DNA of 64,000 nt from Achromobacter pestifer (lineage in GTDB: Bacteria; Pseudomonadota; Gammaproteobacteria; Burkholderiales; Burkholderiaceae_B): the NCBI RefSeq assembly GCF_013267355.1, contig NZ_CP053985.1, forward strand, positions 62,001 through 126,000. The letters are read 5' to 3'. The notes beneath the pieces are model-generated. The model was given only the letters and a program-made list of their open reading frames with translations, had not been told where the DNA came from and did not search any database. The position numbers were made by a program, and so were the translations under genes. Shown here piece by piece: positions 26,630 through 35,937 of this stretch (within the stretch, counting starts at the first letter, position 1; every line of letters begins with the position of its first letter).

Positions 26630-27445
26630 ATGCCGCAAGCGCATCCTCATCCGAAAGACGGCGCCATCCGCATCGGTATCGGCGGCTGGACCTACGCCCC
26701 CTGGCGCGGCGCCTTCTATCCCGACAAGCTGCCGCACGCGCGCGAACTGGAATATGCCAGCCGCCAGCTCACCGCCATCGAAATCAACGGCACCTACTAC
26801 AGCACCCAGAAGCCGGCCACCTTCGCCAAATGGCGCGATGAAACGCCCGAGGGTTTCGTGTTCTCGCTGAAAGCCTCGCGCTACGCGACCAACCGCCGCG
26901 AACTGGCGGGCGCCCAGGACTCGATCCACCGCTTCGTGCACAGCGGCATCGCCGAACTGGGTCCGAAGCTGGGGCCCATCGTCTGGCAGTTCGCGCCGAC
27001 CAAGGTGTTCGACGCGGACGACTTCGGCGCCTTCCTCGCGCTGCTGCCGGACAAGGTGGACGGCTTGCCGCTGCGCCATGTGCTGGACGTGCGCCATGCC
27101 AGCTTCGCCTGCGAGGAATACCTGGAACTGGCGCGGCGCCTCGGCGCCGCCACCGTCTATACGGACAGCGAGGACTACCCCTCCATCGCCGACCGCACGG
27201 CCGGTTTCGTCTATGCGCGGCTGATGCGCGCCAGCACGGCCTACAAGGCGGGCTACGCGCCCAAGGCGCTGGACGCCTGGGCGGAGCGCCTGCGCGGCTG
27301 GGCGGGCGGAACCGGCCCGGCGGACCTGCCGCTGGTCGGCGCCCCCGCCAAAAAGGCGCGGCCGGGGGACGTGTACGCCTTCTTCATCAATGGCGCCAAG
27401 GAACGCGCGCCGATGGCGGCGCGCGCCATGATCGAACGGCTGTAG
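26630..27445 (+). CDS. DUF72-domain protein (YecE-like)
   Basis: A 271-residue protein of the DUF72 family, a TIM-barrel-like fold of unknown reaction. It begins its domain with IRIGIGGWTYAPWRGAFYPD and has AIEINGTYYSTQKPATFAKW, FVFSLKASRYATNRREL, GPIVWQFAPT and VLDVRHASF. The C-terminus YAFFINGAKERAPMAARAMI is also characteristic. No partner gene suggests a role. Confidence 0.88.
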   Translation: MPQAHPHPKDGAIRIGIGGWTYAPWRGAFYPDKLPHARELEYASRQLTAIEINGTYYSTQKPATFAKWRDETPEGFVFSLKASRYATNRRELAGAQDSIHRFVHSGIAELGPKLGPIVWQFAPTKVFDADDFGAFLALLPDKVDGLPLRHVLDVRHASFACEEYLELARRLGAATVYTDSEDYPSIADRTAGFVYARLMRASTAYKAGYAPKALDAWAERLRGWAGGTGPADLPLVGAPAKKARPGDVYAFFINGAKERAPMAARAMIERL

Positions 27446-27457
27446 CGCGCCCCGCCC

Positions 27458-28816
27458 TTACTGCGCGACCGGCGTGCGCAGCGTCACGAACTCTTCGGCG
27501 GCCGTGGGATGGATGCCGATGGTTTCGTCGAACACCTGCTTGGTCGCGCCGGCCTTCAGCGCGATGGCGATGCCCTGCACGATCTCGCCCGCGTCCGGGC
27601 CGACCATGTGCACGCCCAGCACGCGGTCGGTCTTGGCGTCCACGATCAGCTTCATCAGCGTCTTTTCCTGCGACTCGGTCAGCGTCAGCTTCATGGGCCG
27701 GAAGCGGCTTTCGAACAGCTTGACCTCGTGGCCGGCGGCGCGCGCCTCTTCGGTGGTCATGCCGACCGTGCCGATGTTGGGCAGGCTGAACACCGCGGTC
27801 GGGATCAGCTGGTAGTCGACCTTGCGGTATTCCTCGGGCCGGAACAGGCGCCGCGCCACCGCCATGCCTTCGGCCAGCGCGACCGGCGTCAGCGGCACCC
27901 GGCCGATCACGTCGCCGATGGCCAGAATGGACGGCTCGGCCGTGCGGTACTCGTCGTCCACTTCGATGAAGCCGCCCTTGCCCAGCTTGACCGCCGTATT
28001 CTCCAACCCCAGGTTGTCCAGCATGGGCCGACGGCCGGTGGCGTAGAACACGCAGTCGGCCTCGATCACGGAGCCGTCCTTCAGCGTGGCGGCCAGCGTG
28101 CCGTCCGCCTGCTTGTCGATCCGGGTCACTTCCGAGTTGAAGCGCAGGTCTATGCCCTTCTTCGTCAGCTCGTCGCGCAGATGCTCGCGCACGCCCTGGT
28201 CGAAGCCGCGCAGGAACAGCGGGCCGCGGTAGACCTGCGTGGTCTTGGCGCCCATGCCATTGAAAATGGAGGCGAATTCGACCGCGATGTAGCCGCCGCC
28301 CACCACCAGCACGCGGCGCGGCAGTTCCTCGAGGAAAAACGCCTCGTTCGAGGTGGTGGCGTGCTCCTTGCCCGGAATGTCCGGCACCTGGGGCCAGCCG
28401 CCGGTCGCCACCAGGATATTGGCGGTGCTATAGGTCTTGCCGTTGATCTCGACCTGGTGGGGATCCACGATGCGGGCGTGGCCTTCCAGCAGGGTCACAC
28501 CGCTATTGACCAGCAAATTGCGGTAAATGCCGTTAAGGCGCTCGATCTCGCGGTTCTTGTTCGCGATCAGGGTCGGCCAGTCAAACGAGGGCTGCCCGGC
28601 GGTCCAGCCGAAACCCTGGGCCTGCTCGAAGTCCTCGCTGTAATGCGCGCCATAGACCAGCAGTTTCTTGGGCACGCAGCCCACGTTGACGCAGGTGCCG
28701 CCCAGGTAGCGGCTTTCCGCCACCGCCACGCGCGCGCCGAAGCCCGCCGCGAAACGCGCCGCGCGCACGCCGCCGGAGCCCGCGCCGATCACAAACAGAT
28801 CAAAATCGAATGCCAT
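27458..28816 (-). CDS. gor: Glutathione-disulfide reductase
   Basis: A 452-residue FAD/NADPH oxidoreductase that keeps glutathione reduced in the cytosol. The FAD motif is [20 protein letters not shown], the redox disulfide is [13 protein letters not shown] (about residue 42), the NADPH domain has [19 protein letters not shown], and the C-terminal catalytic histidine is in [19 protein letters not shown] is further suggested by arginine after beta2 ([11 protein letters not shown]). The MAFDFDL start is used; 91 further in-frame codons upstream are promoter DNA. Trypanothione reductase-like relatives share the fold, but the size fits gor. Confidence 0.93.
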   Translation of the reverse strand: MAFDFDLFVIGAGSGGVRAARFAAGFGARVAVAESRYLGGTCVNVGCVPKKLLVYGAHYSEDFEQAQGFGWTAGQPSFDWPTLIANKNREIERLNGIYRNLLVNSGVTLLEGHARIVDPHQVEINGKTYSTANILVATGGWPQVPDIPGKEHATTSNEAFFLEELPRRVLVVGGGYIAVEFASIFNGMGAKTTQVYRGPLFLRGFDQGVREHLRDELTKKGIDLRFNSEVTRIDKQADGTLAATLKDGSVIEADCVFYATGRRPMLDNLGLENTAVKLGKGGFIEVDDEYRTAEPSILAIGDVIGRVPLTPVALAEGMAVARRLFRPEEYRKVDYQLIPTAVFSLPNIGTVGMTTEEARAAGHEVKLFESRFRPMKLTLTESQEKTLMKLIVDAKTDRVLGVHMVGPDAGEIVQGIAIALKAGATKQVFDETIGIHPTAAEEFVTLRTPVAQ

Positions 28817-28987
28817 GATGTTTCCTTCGCGCGCCCTTGCGGGCCCGCGTTCACTGTCCGGGAAAACCGTATTTAACACCACCCGGCGTCGCCGCCCGGC
28901 CGGACGCGGTTTGCAGGCAGCCGCGATTGCTATACAGTTTCCGGCAGGCTGGCCGCCGCGCGCCGCCCTATCCCTGGAGCAGATCCC

Positions 28988-29611
28988 ATGTCGCTTGAAA
29001 CCTGGCTGGCTTTCCTGGGCGCGTCCGCCCTGCTCGTGATGCTGCCCGGCCCCACGATACTCACGGTCATCAGCTACTCCATCGCGCAAGGCCGGCGCGC
29101 CCGCCTGCCGCTGGTGCTGGCGGTGGCGCTGGGCGATTCCACCGCCCTGCTGCTGTCGCTGCTGGGCCTGGGCGCCCTGTTGGCGGCGTCGGCGTTCTGG
29201 TTCACGGTGGTCAAGATCGTGGGCGGCCTGTACCTGTTGTACCTGGGTTTCAAGCTGCTGCGCGCCGGCGTCTCGCCCGCGACCCTGCCCACCGCCACCG
29301 CCTCGGGTTCGCGCTGGAAGCTGTTCGCCAATACCTATCTGGTGACGGCGCTGAACCCCAAGGGCATCATCTTCTTCGTGGCCTTCCTGCCGCAGTTCAT
29401 CGATCCGGCCGTCGACGTGACGCGCCAGCTCTGGATCCTGTCGGCGACCTTCGTCGCCTGCGCCGGCATCAACGCCACGGCCTATGCCATTTTCGCCGGG
29501 TCCGCCCGCCGCCTGCTGGCTTCGCCCCGCGCCCAGCGCGGCTTCAATCTGGGCGGCGGCGCCCTGCTGTCCGCCGCCGGGATCTGGGCTTTGCTGGCGC
29601 GGCGCGTCTAG
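28988..29611 (+). CDS. LysE/RhtB-family amino acid exporter
   Basis: A 207-residue six-helix membrane protein. The signature [20 protein letters not shown], the [13 protein letters not shown] helix and [20 protein letters not shown] match the family. It is divergent from gor across 171 bp and convergent with the pyruvate dehydrogenase gene 7 bp away. The substrate is unknown. Confidence 0.9.
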   Translation: MSLETWLAFLGASALLVMLPGPTILTVISYSIAQGRRARLPLVLAVALGDSTALLLSLLGLGALLAASAFWFTVVKIVGGLYLLYLGFKLLRAGVSPATLPTATASGSRWKLFANTYLVTALNPKGIIFFVAFLPQFIDPAVDVTRQLWILSATFVACAGINATAYAIFAGSARRLLASPRAQRGFNLGGGALLSAAGIWALLARRV

Positions 29612-29618
29612 CCTGCCC

Positions 29619-32282
29619 CTAGGGCAAGGCTGCGGACACCGCCTGCGGGTCGATGCCGTAGCGGGCGATGGCTTCGGCCGCGCATTCGTGCGGCATCAGC
29701 CCGTCGTCCGCCAGCGCCTTCAGGGCCGCCAGCGCGATATGGTGCCGGTCCACCCCGAAGTAGGCCCGCAGCGCCGCCCGCGTATCGGACCGGCCGAAGC
29801 CGTCGGTGCCCAGCGTGACATAGCGGCGGTCCTGCATGAACGGACGTATCTGTTCGGCCACCGTCTTCATGTAGTCGGTGGCGGCCACCACCGGCCCCTC
29901 GCTGTCCGCCAGGACCGTTTCCGCGTAGCCGCGGCGCCTGTCCTCCAGCGGATGCAGGCGGCTCCAGCGTTCAGCCTCCTGGCCGTCGCGGCCCAGTTCC
30001 GAATAGCTGGTCACGCTCCAGACGTCGGCCGCCACGCCGAAGTCCTGCCGCAGCAGCTCGGCCGCCGCCAGCGCTTCGCCCAGGATGGCGCCGCTGCCCA
30101 GCAACTGCACCCGCAGCGCGCCGTCGCCGCCGTCGCGCAAGCGGTACATGCCGCGCAGGATGCCCGCTACGGCGCCCGCCGGCATGGGCGGATGCGCGGT
30201 CTTCTCGTTGATCAGCGTGAGGTAGTAGAAGACGTCCTCTTCCTCCTGGTACATGCGGCGCATGCCGTCCTGCACGATCACCGCGATTTCGTAGGCGTAG
30301 GCCGGGTCGTAGGCCACGCATGAGGGGATGACCGAGGCCAGCACGTGGCTGTGGCCGTCGTCGTGCTGCAGGCCCTCGCCCTCCAGCGTGGTGCGCCCGG
30401 AGGTCGCGCCCAGCAGGAAGCCGCGCGCGCGGATGTCGCCGGCCGCCCAGGCCAGGTCGCCCACGCGCTGGAAGCCGAACATGGAATAGAAGATATAGAA
30501 CGGAATGGTGACCACGCCGTGCGTACTGTGCGCGGTGGCCGCCGCGATCCACGACGCCATCGCGCCCGACTCGTTGATGCCTTCCTGCAGGATCTGGCCG
30601 CGGCGGTCTTCACGGTAGACGCTCAACTGATCGGCGTCCTGCGGCGTGTACAGCTGCCCCACGTGCGAATAGATGCCCACCTGCCGGAACATGCCGTCCA
30701 TGCCGAAGGTGCGCGACTCGTCGGGCACGATGGGCACCACGCGCTGGCCGATGGCCGGGTCCTTCAGCAATTGCGCCAGCACCCGCACGAAGGCCATGGT
30801 GGTCGAGAACTCGCGTCCGTCGCTGCCCTTCAGGTGCGCGGCGTAAGCCTCCAGCGGCGGCGTGGCCAGCGGCCCGGGCCCTGCCGGCCGGCGCGGCAGG
30901 TGGCCGCCGGCGCGCGCGATGGCGGCGTCGAAATAGGTTTGCTCGGCGCTGCCGGGCGCGGGCTTGATGTAGGGAATCTGTTCAAGCTGATCGTCGGGCA
31001 CCGGAATGGCGAAGCGGTCGCGGAACGCGCGCACGGCCGGATCCGCCATCTTCTTCTGCTGGTGGTTGGTGTTTGCCGCCTCGCCCGCCGCGCCCATGCC
31101 ATAGCCCTTGACGGTCTTGGCCAGGATGACAGTGGGCTGGCCGCGATGGGCCAACGCCGTGGCGTAGGCCGTGTAGACCTTGGCCGGATCGTGTCCGCCG
31201 CGGTTCAGCGCGCCGATCTCTTCGTCGCTCAGGTGCGCCACGCGCTCCAGCAGTACGGGATCGGCGCCGAAGAAGTGTTCGCGCACATAGGCGCCGCCGC
31301 GCGCCTTGAACACCTGGTACTCGCCATCCACGCACTGCATCATGCGCCGGCGCAGTCGGCCGTCATGGTCTTGCGCCAGCAGCGCGTCCCAGCCGGCTCC
31401 CCAGATCACTTTGATGACGTTCCAGCCGGCGCCGCGGTACACGCTTTCCAGCTCCTGGATGATTTTGGCGTTGCCCCGCACCGGGCCGTCCAGGCGTTGC
31501 AGGTTGCAGTTCACCACGAAGATCAGGTTGTCGAGTTTTTCGCGCCCGGCCATCGCCACCGCCGCCAGCGTCTCGGGCTGGTCCTGTTCGCCGTCGCCCA
31601 GGAAACCCCACACCTTGCGGCCCTGCGCGGGGATCAGCTCGCGGTCTTCCAGGTAGCGCATGTAACGCGCCTGATAGGCGGCCATCAGCGGCCCCAGCCC
31701 CATCGACACTGTCGGGAACTGCCAGAACCCGGGCATGGTGCGCGGATGCGGATAGGACGCCAGCCCGCCGCCGGCCGTCTCGCGCCGGAAGCGGTCGAGT
31801 TCGTCCTCGGAGATGCGGCCTTCCAAGTAGGCGCGCGCGTAGATGCCCGGCGCGGAGTGGCCCTGGATGTACAGCATGTCGCCCAGGAATTGCGGGGAAG
31901 CCGCGCGGAAGAAATGGCGGAAGCCTGTTTCGTAGAGCGTCGTGGCCGAGGCGTAGGTCGCGATGTGTCCGCCCACGCCCGAGGTCTTGCCCGCGCGCAG
32001 CACCATGGCCATGGCGTTCCAGCGCAGATAGGCGTCCAGCCGCAGCTCGATGCCCATGTCGCCCGGAAACAGCCCCTGCTCCGCCGGCCGGATGGTGTTC
32101 ACGTAAGGCGTGGCGTTCGGGGCGGCGTAGCCGCCGTGGCCGGCGCGGTCCTGGCCTATCAGTTGGTCCAGCAAGTAGTGCATGCGCGGCCGGCCCTCGT
32201 GGGTCAGCACGGCCTGCATGGCCTCCAGCCATTCCTGGGTTTCCTGCGGATCGGCGTCGGTCGGTTCTATCGGGGTATCCAT
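29619..32282 (-). CDS. aceE: Pyruvate dehydrogenase E1 component, homodimeric type (stand-alone copy)
   Basis: An 887-residue thiamine-diphosphate enzyme of the AceE class that decarboxylates pyruvate and would acetylate the lipoyl group of E2. The ThDP motif runs from [20 protein letters not shown] to the [14 protein letters not shown] segment (about residues 230-270). [11 protein letters not shown], and YYLTLINEK further on, belong to the C-terminal half. GGAGGA precedes ATG. No E2 or E3 gene is adjacent, unlike the usual aceE-aceF-lpd order, so this may be a second E1 copy for special conditions. Three TTGCAA-type sites lie upstream. Confidence 0.93.
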   Translation of the reverse strand: MDTPIEPTDADPQETQEWLEAMQAVLTHEGRPRMHYLLDQLIGQDRAGHGGYAAPNATPYVNTIRPAEQGLFPGDMGIELRLDAYLRWNAMAMVLRAGKTSGVGGHIATYASATTLYETGFRHFFRAASPQFLGDMLYIQGHSAPGIYARAYLEGRISEDELDRFRRETAGGGLASYPHPRTMPGFWQFPTVSMGLGPLMAAYQARYMRYLEDRELIPAQGRKVWGFLGDGEQDQPETLAAVAMAGREKLDNLIFVVNCNLQRLDGPVRGNAKIIQELESVYRGAGWNVIKVIWGAGWDALLAQDHDGRLRRRMMQCVDGEYQVFKARGGAYVREHFFGADPVLLERVAHLSDEEIGALNRGGHDPAKVYTAYATALAHRGQPTVILAKTVKGYGMGAAGEAANTNHQQKKMADPAVRAFRDRFAIPVPDDQLEQIPYIKPAPGSAEQTYFDAAIARAGGHLPRRPAGPGPLATPPLEAYAAHLKGSDGREFSTTMAFVRVLAQLLKDPAIGQRVVPIVPDESRTFGMDGMFRQVGIYSHVGQLYTPQDADQLSVYREDRRGQILQEGINESGAMASWIAAATAHSTHGVVTIPFYIFYSMFGFQRVGDLAWAAGDIRARGFLLGATSGRTTLEGEGLQHDDGHSHVLASVIPSCVAYDPAYAYEIAVIVQDGMRRMYQEEEDVFYYLTLINEKTAHPPMPAGAVAGILRGMYRLRDGGDGALRVQLLGSGAILGEALAAAELLRQDFGVAADVWSVTSYSELGRDGQEAERWSRLHPLEDRRRGYAETVLADSEGPVVAATDYMKTVAEQIRPFMQDRRYVTLGTDGFGRSDTRAALRAYFGVDRHHIALAALKALADDGLMPHECAAEAIARYGIDPQAVSAALP

Positions 32283-32348
32283 GGCGTCCTCCTGGTGGGC
32301 GCGAAGACGGCATCCCGGGGGGACGGCCGCCGTCATTTCGCATCGTGA

Positions 32349-32410
32349 ATTGCAATTGCATCATATGCAATTGCAATCGTATGGAGGAATTTTAATAATT
32401 GCAAGTGCAA
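32349..32410. promoter_or_regulatory. TTGCAATTGCA repeats upstream of aceE
   Basis: Two perfect 13-bp inverted arms, ATTGCAATTGCAT (32349-32361) and its complement (32365-32377), are separated by 3 bp. A related TTGCAAGTGCAA lies at 32399-32410. They sit in the AT-rich 160-bp space before aceE. This looks like a multi-site operator; I cannot name the regulator. Confidence 0.6.
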
Positions 32411-32442
32411 CTATTTTCGGAGCATGACCCCGGACCTCGGCG

Positions 32443-32769
32443 CTAGCGGGACGCGGCCATCATGAATTCCACCGCGGCCCTCAAGGTGGACTCGTCCGCG
32501 GCCGAGCCGCCGCGCGGCGGCATCGCGCCCTTGCCCTTGAGCACGGTGGCCAGCAACGCATCCGTGCCTTGCGCGATGAAGGGCGACCAGGCCTGCTTGT
32601 CGCCCAGCCTGGGCGCATTGGCGACGCCGCTGGCGTGGCACACGACACAGGCGGACTTGTAGAGTTTTTCGCCGGCCGGGTTGATGGCGGCCAGGGTCTC
32701 CGCGCCCGCTTGCGGGACGGGCAAGCTGGCCAGCGCGGCGGCGAACGCAATTCGATAAAGCGAGGACAT
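32443..32769 (-). CDS. Periplasmic cytochrome c (c5-like)
   Basis: A 108-residue monohaem c-type cytochrome. The signal peptide is about residues 1-23, the haem site is CVVCH (about residue 41), and the distal methionine is probably in KGAMPPRGG. It lies 82 bp downstream of nirK on the same strand, so it may pass electrons to the nitrite reductase. It could equally be a general c5-type carrier. Confidence 0.88.
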   Translation of the reverse strand: MSSLYRIAFAAALASLPVPQAGAETLAAINPAGEKLYKSACVVCHASGVANAPRLGDKQAWSPFIAQGTDALLATVLKGKGAMPPRGGSAADESTLRAAVEFMMAASR

Positions 32770-32851
32770 GGCAAGGCTCCAGAAGGGAAAGGCGTGAGGG
32801 CGTAGCGGACGGAGACGGGCAAGGCGCGCCGAGCGCGCCCTGCCGCCGCGC

Positions 32852-33934
32852 TCAACGCGGGATCGGACCCGGCGCCTTGATCTGCTTCATCAGGTCGTCA
32901 TTCCATTTGCCCTCAACCTTGATATGCCCGGCCGCGCCCAGCTCGAAGGCCTCGATCAGGTTGTGGTTCAAGTAGGCGTATACGCCGGGCTGCTTGAAGG
33001 TGTAGAGCGCCGCGCCCGCCGAGCCGCCGCGGATGAACCAGGTCTCCAGGTCCTTCTGCGGCGGGTTGGCGAACTTGCCGGTCTCCCAGACCCAGTCGCC
33101 ATGGCCGCCGATCAGATGCGGACGGGTGTCGCGGTTGGCCTGCGAGTGGATCAGCAGCACCGTCTCGCCCACCTTGGCCGTGAGCGCGTTCGCGCCCGTC
33201 AGGGCCCCGACCTTGCCGTTGAAGACGATGTGCGACGGCGTCAGCGTGCGCATGACTTCCACCGTGTCGCCATAGCTTTCCGCCAAGGTCGCGTAGTCCT
33301 TGTATTTACCGTTGGCGTCCTTGGGGATGTACAGGTCGAACTCGCCTATCGTGTAGGCGCGGTCGTAGCGCAGCGGCTTGCCCTGAGGATCCTTCAGGCC
33401 GTCGCGCGGCAACACCATCAGCGTGCCGCTCATGCCCGCCACCACATGCCAGGGCACCATGCCTTCAGGCGCACAGTGATAGACGAAGGTGCCGCTGCGA
33501 TCCGCCTTGAAGCGCAGCGTGGCCTGTTCGCCCGGATTCACGTTGGTGAGCTTGGCTCCGCCCAGCGCGCCGGTGGCCGCGTGGAAATCCACGTTGTGCG
33601 GCATGGCGTTGGTGGCCGGATTGACCAGGGTCAGCTCGACATAATCGCCTTCATGCACCACCAGGGTCGGACCGGGCATGGACCCGTCGAACGTCATCGC
33701 CTGCAAGGTCGTGCCCTTGTCGTCGATGACCATCTTCTTTTCCTCGATGGTCATCGTGAATTCGATCACCTTGGGACCCGAACGGGCCACCTGTTCATGC
33801 GGATGGACCATGGGCGGGGCGACCAGCGCGACCTTGGCGCGTTCCAGCTGATCGGCGTTCTGGGCGGCTACGGGGCCGCCCGCCATCGCTGCGATCAATG
33901 CCATGGCAAGCAAGGTGGGGCGCAAAGCGTTCAT
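32852..33934 (-). CDS. nirK: Copper-containing nitrite reductase
   Basis: A 360-residue periplasmic enzyme reducing nitrite to NO in denitrification. The signal peptide covers about residues 1-24 (PVAAQ). Two cupredoxin domains follow. Type-1 copper ligands are visible in [17 protein letters not shown] (Cys, His, Met), and type-2 ligands in PHNVDFH and, from domain 2, [12 protein letters not shown]. The protein reads nearly the same as the blue enzyme of Achromobacter xylosoxidans as I recall it. CAGGAG precedes the chosen ATG; the long upstream extension is antisense to the regulator. An FNR/NnrR-like box lies 78 bp upstream. Confidence 0.97.
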   Translation of the reverse strand: MNALRPTLLAMALIAAMAGGPVAAQNADQLERAKVALVAPPMVHPHEQVARSGPKVIEFTMTIEEKKMVIDDKGTTLQAMTFDGSMPGPTLVVHEGDYVELTLVNPATNAMPHNVDFHAATGALGGAKLTNVNPGEQATLRFKADRSGTFVYHCAPEGMVPWHVVAGMSGTLMVLPRDGLKDPQGKPLRYDRAYTIGEFDLYIPKDANGKYKDYATLAESYGDTVEVMRTLTPSHIVFNGKVGALTGANALTAKVGETVLLIHSQANRDTRPHLIGGHGDWVWETGKFANPPQKDLETWFIRGGSAGAALYTFKQPGVYAYLNHNLIEAFELGAAGHIKVEGKWNDDLMKQIKAPGPIPR

Positions 33935-34011
33935 GTGAAACTCCTGTTCCGGTTTCTGCCAAGCCGAGTCTGTCGGCAGTTCCATTGAAGGCCGGGCATC
34001 CTTTGCGTTCT

Positions 34012-34025
34012 TTGCTGTAGCGCAA
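34012..34025. promoter_or_regulatory. FNR/NnrR-type box between nirK and the Crp/Fnr regulator
   Basis: TTGCTGTAGCGCAA is a 14-bp site with TTGxx-N4-xxCAA geometry; read towards nirK it is TTGCG-CTAC-AGCAA. It shares the TTGCG half with a box before norZ (38332-38345). TTGCG half-sites are known for NnrR-type regulators. Confidence 0.55.
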
Positions 34026-34090
34026 ACTTCGGACCAAGCTGCGAGCCGGCGCGCATTGCCGCGCCGGGGCCGTGATGTCACCATCAGGGC

Positions 34091-34918
34091 ATGGACCCTC
34101 CTCACGCTTCCGAGCGGACTGCGGCGTCGTCGCCGCTGTGCCACGCCCTGCTCCGCAATCTGGATCTGTTCAGGCCCTTGTCCGATGCGCAGCTGGACAT
34201 CGCGCTGCGCGGCGCGACGCCTTGCCGCCTGGAGGCCGGCGCGCTGGCCTATCGCCAGGGCGCCGCGGCCGCGCACTTCTTCGTGCTGCTGCACGGTTGC
34301 CTGAAGGTGGCGCAGCTGACGCCGGAAGGCGAACAGGTCGTGGTGCGCTATGTGAATCCGGGCGACATGTTCGGGCTGGCTTGCGCCATGCGGCAGCCCT
34401 GCTATCCCGCCACGGTCCAGGCCGTGCAGGAAAGCGTCTGCCTGGCGTGGCCGGCCACGGCCTGGGAACGCTTCACCGCCAGCCATCCCCAACTGGCCGC
34501 GGCCGCGCTGCAGACCATGGGGCAACGCCTGCAGGACGCCCATGTCCGCATCCAGGAGCTGTCCACCGACGAAGTCGAACAACGCGTCGCGCGCGCCATC
34601 CTGAGGCTGGTGCAGCAATCCGGCCGACCCATGCAGGACGGCATAGGCATAGGCTTTCCCATCACCCGCCAGGACATCGCCGAGATGACCGGCACCACCT
34701 TGCACACGGTCAGCCGGCTGCTCAGCGACTGGAAGCAGCGCGGCATCGTCTCGGCCGGCCGCAAGCGCGTGGTGCTGCGCTCGCCCGCCGCGCTGGCCCG
34801 CCTGGGCGAACATGCCGGACCCGCCATGGACTGCTCGGCCTGCCTGTCCTGTAGCCACGGATCGCCGGCCGCGGACGACGCCCCCGCCTCGCAGGAGCCC
34901 ATGGAGGCCAGCGCATGA
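34091..34918 (+). CDS. Crp/Fnr-family regulator (NnrR/DNR-like)
   Basis: A 275-residue regulator divergent from nirK. The cyclic-nucleotide-binding-like domain is about residues 25-140 ([40 protein letters not shown]). The C-terminal helix-turn-helix is [20 protein letters not shown]. It lacks an N-terminal FNR cysteine cluster, so it is probably a NO- or redox-responsive member controlling nirK/norZ. A C-terminal extension beyond the HTH carries CSACLSC and an acidic, alanine-rich tail, which is unusual for the family. Confidence 0.88.
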   Translation: MDPPHASERTAASSPLCHALLRNLDLFRPLSDAQLDIALRGATPCRLEAGALAYRQGAAAAHFFVLLHGCLKVAQLTPEGEQVVVRYVNPGDMFGLACAMRQPCYPATVQAVQESVCLAWPATAWERFTASHPQLAAAALQTMGQRLQDAHVRIQELSTDEVEQRVARAILRLVQQSGRPMQDGIGIGFPITRQDIAEMTGTTLHTVSRLLSDWKQRGIVSAGRKRVVLRSPAALARLGEHAGPAMDCSACLSCSHGSPAADDAPASQEPMEASA

Positions 34919-34934
34919 CAGCTGGCGGCGCGCC

Positions 34935-35759
34935 CTAGCCGGGGTCCAGCACCAGCCGCAGCCCCAGATTCGCCGGCGGCACGCCTACCGAACATGCCCC
35001 GCCCTTCGGATCGCGGATGAAGTCGGGCAGATAAGCAATGTGCCTGCCGGCGGCGACGCGTATGCCGCAGTTGCGGCTTTCCTGCGCGTCGGCGCCGTTG
35101 GCGGCGGCACCTTCGCGTAGCGCGTCCAGCACGTGCCGCGCATGGCAATCGTCGGTCCAATCCCACACGCTGCCCGCCATGTCCATCAGACCGGCGCGGT
35201 TGCGGCCATAGGCCCCGAAGGTCCGCACCGTGTCATCGCCCTGCGCGCCACGGCGGCTCTGCTGCTCGTACTCGGCCAGCCAGCGCTGCGCGGGATCGGC
35301 GCCGTCCGGCAGCGCCGGCAAGGCGTCCTCGCGATAGGCTTCGCCCGCCGCATAAACCCACTCCGCGTAGCTGGGCAGGCGCAAGCGCTGCCCGGTGCGC
35401 GCGGACAGCCATGCGGCATAGGCCGACGCATCGGTCCAGCTGATGCCCACCGCGGGCTGGTCTGGCGCAACCGCCCCGCGCTGCGCGGGGTCCGGCGCCT
35501 TGCATCCGCCCGCCTGCACGCAGGCCGCGTACTCGGCCTGGCTGACCTGCCGCGTCATGATGGCCAGGCCTTCGGGGTAGCGCGCGATGCGGGGCGCCGG
35601 CGTGGCGGGATAGCCGTTGCGCAGCGCTTCGCCCGGCGGCACGTAGCTCACCTGGCCGGGCGGCAGGCGCGTGATTTCCGGCAATGCAAAGCGGGCCCCT
35701 TCCTGGGGCCCGCAAGCGGTCAACAGCAATGAAACGATGACGGTCGGCAGGATGCGCAT
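34935..35759 (-). CDS. nirV: NirV-like lipoprotein (formylglycine-generating enzyme fold)
   Basis: A 274-residue protein with an SUMF1/FGE-sulfatase domain, of the type repeatedly found beside nirK. The lipobox LLLTACG (residues 9-15) predicts a lipid-anchored, extracytoplasmic protein. Domain marks are [49 protein letters not shown] and [16 protein letters not shown]. The final GLRLVL is typical. Start MRILPTV is chosen for the lipoprotein signal. Its job in nitrite reduction is not established. Confidence 0.87.
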   Translation of the reverse strand: MRILPTVIVSLLLTACGPQEGARFALPEITRLPPGQVSYVPPGEALRNGYPATPAPRIARYPEGLAIMTRQVSQAEYAACVQAGGCKAPDPAQRGAVAPDQPAVGISWTDASAYAAWLSARTGQRLRLPSYAEWVYAAGEAYREDALPALPDGADPAQRWLAEYEQQSRRGAQGDDTVRTFGAYGRNRAGLMDMAGSVWDWTDDCHARHVLDALREGAAANGADAQESRNCGIRVAAGRHIAYLPDFIRDPKGGACSVGVPPANLGLRLVLDPG

Positions 35760-35937
35760 GCGGCGGTGCTCCGGAATGCCCGCACCGGTCGGGCGCGGGC
35801 TGGATTCCATTGGACCGGCTGCGGCGGCCGGCCTCTTTGCGCTGAAGCAAAGAGGCCGGCGCTTGCCTGGCGTCCTGCCGCGTGCAAGCGTTTGCACGCC
35901 TGCGCGGGACGGGCCGCTGGCCGCTGGCCGCTGGCCG

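Noticed and set aside
30345..32348. 667-codon ORF opposite aceE
   Set aside because: It is the antisense shadow of a pyruvate dehydrogenase E1 with clear ThDP motifs; its own translation is His/Gln/Arg-rich without family features.
32852..34858. Longer nirK reading with more than 300 extra N-terminal residues
   Set aside because: The extension is the antisense of the Crp/Fnr gene and removes the signal peptide; the ATG at 33934 has CAGGAG and a proper leader.
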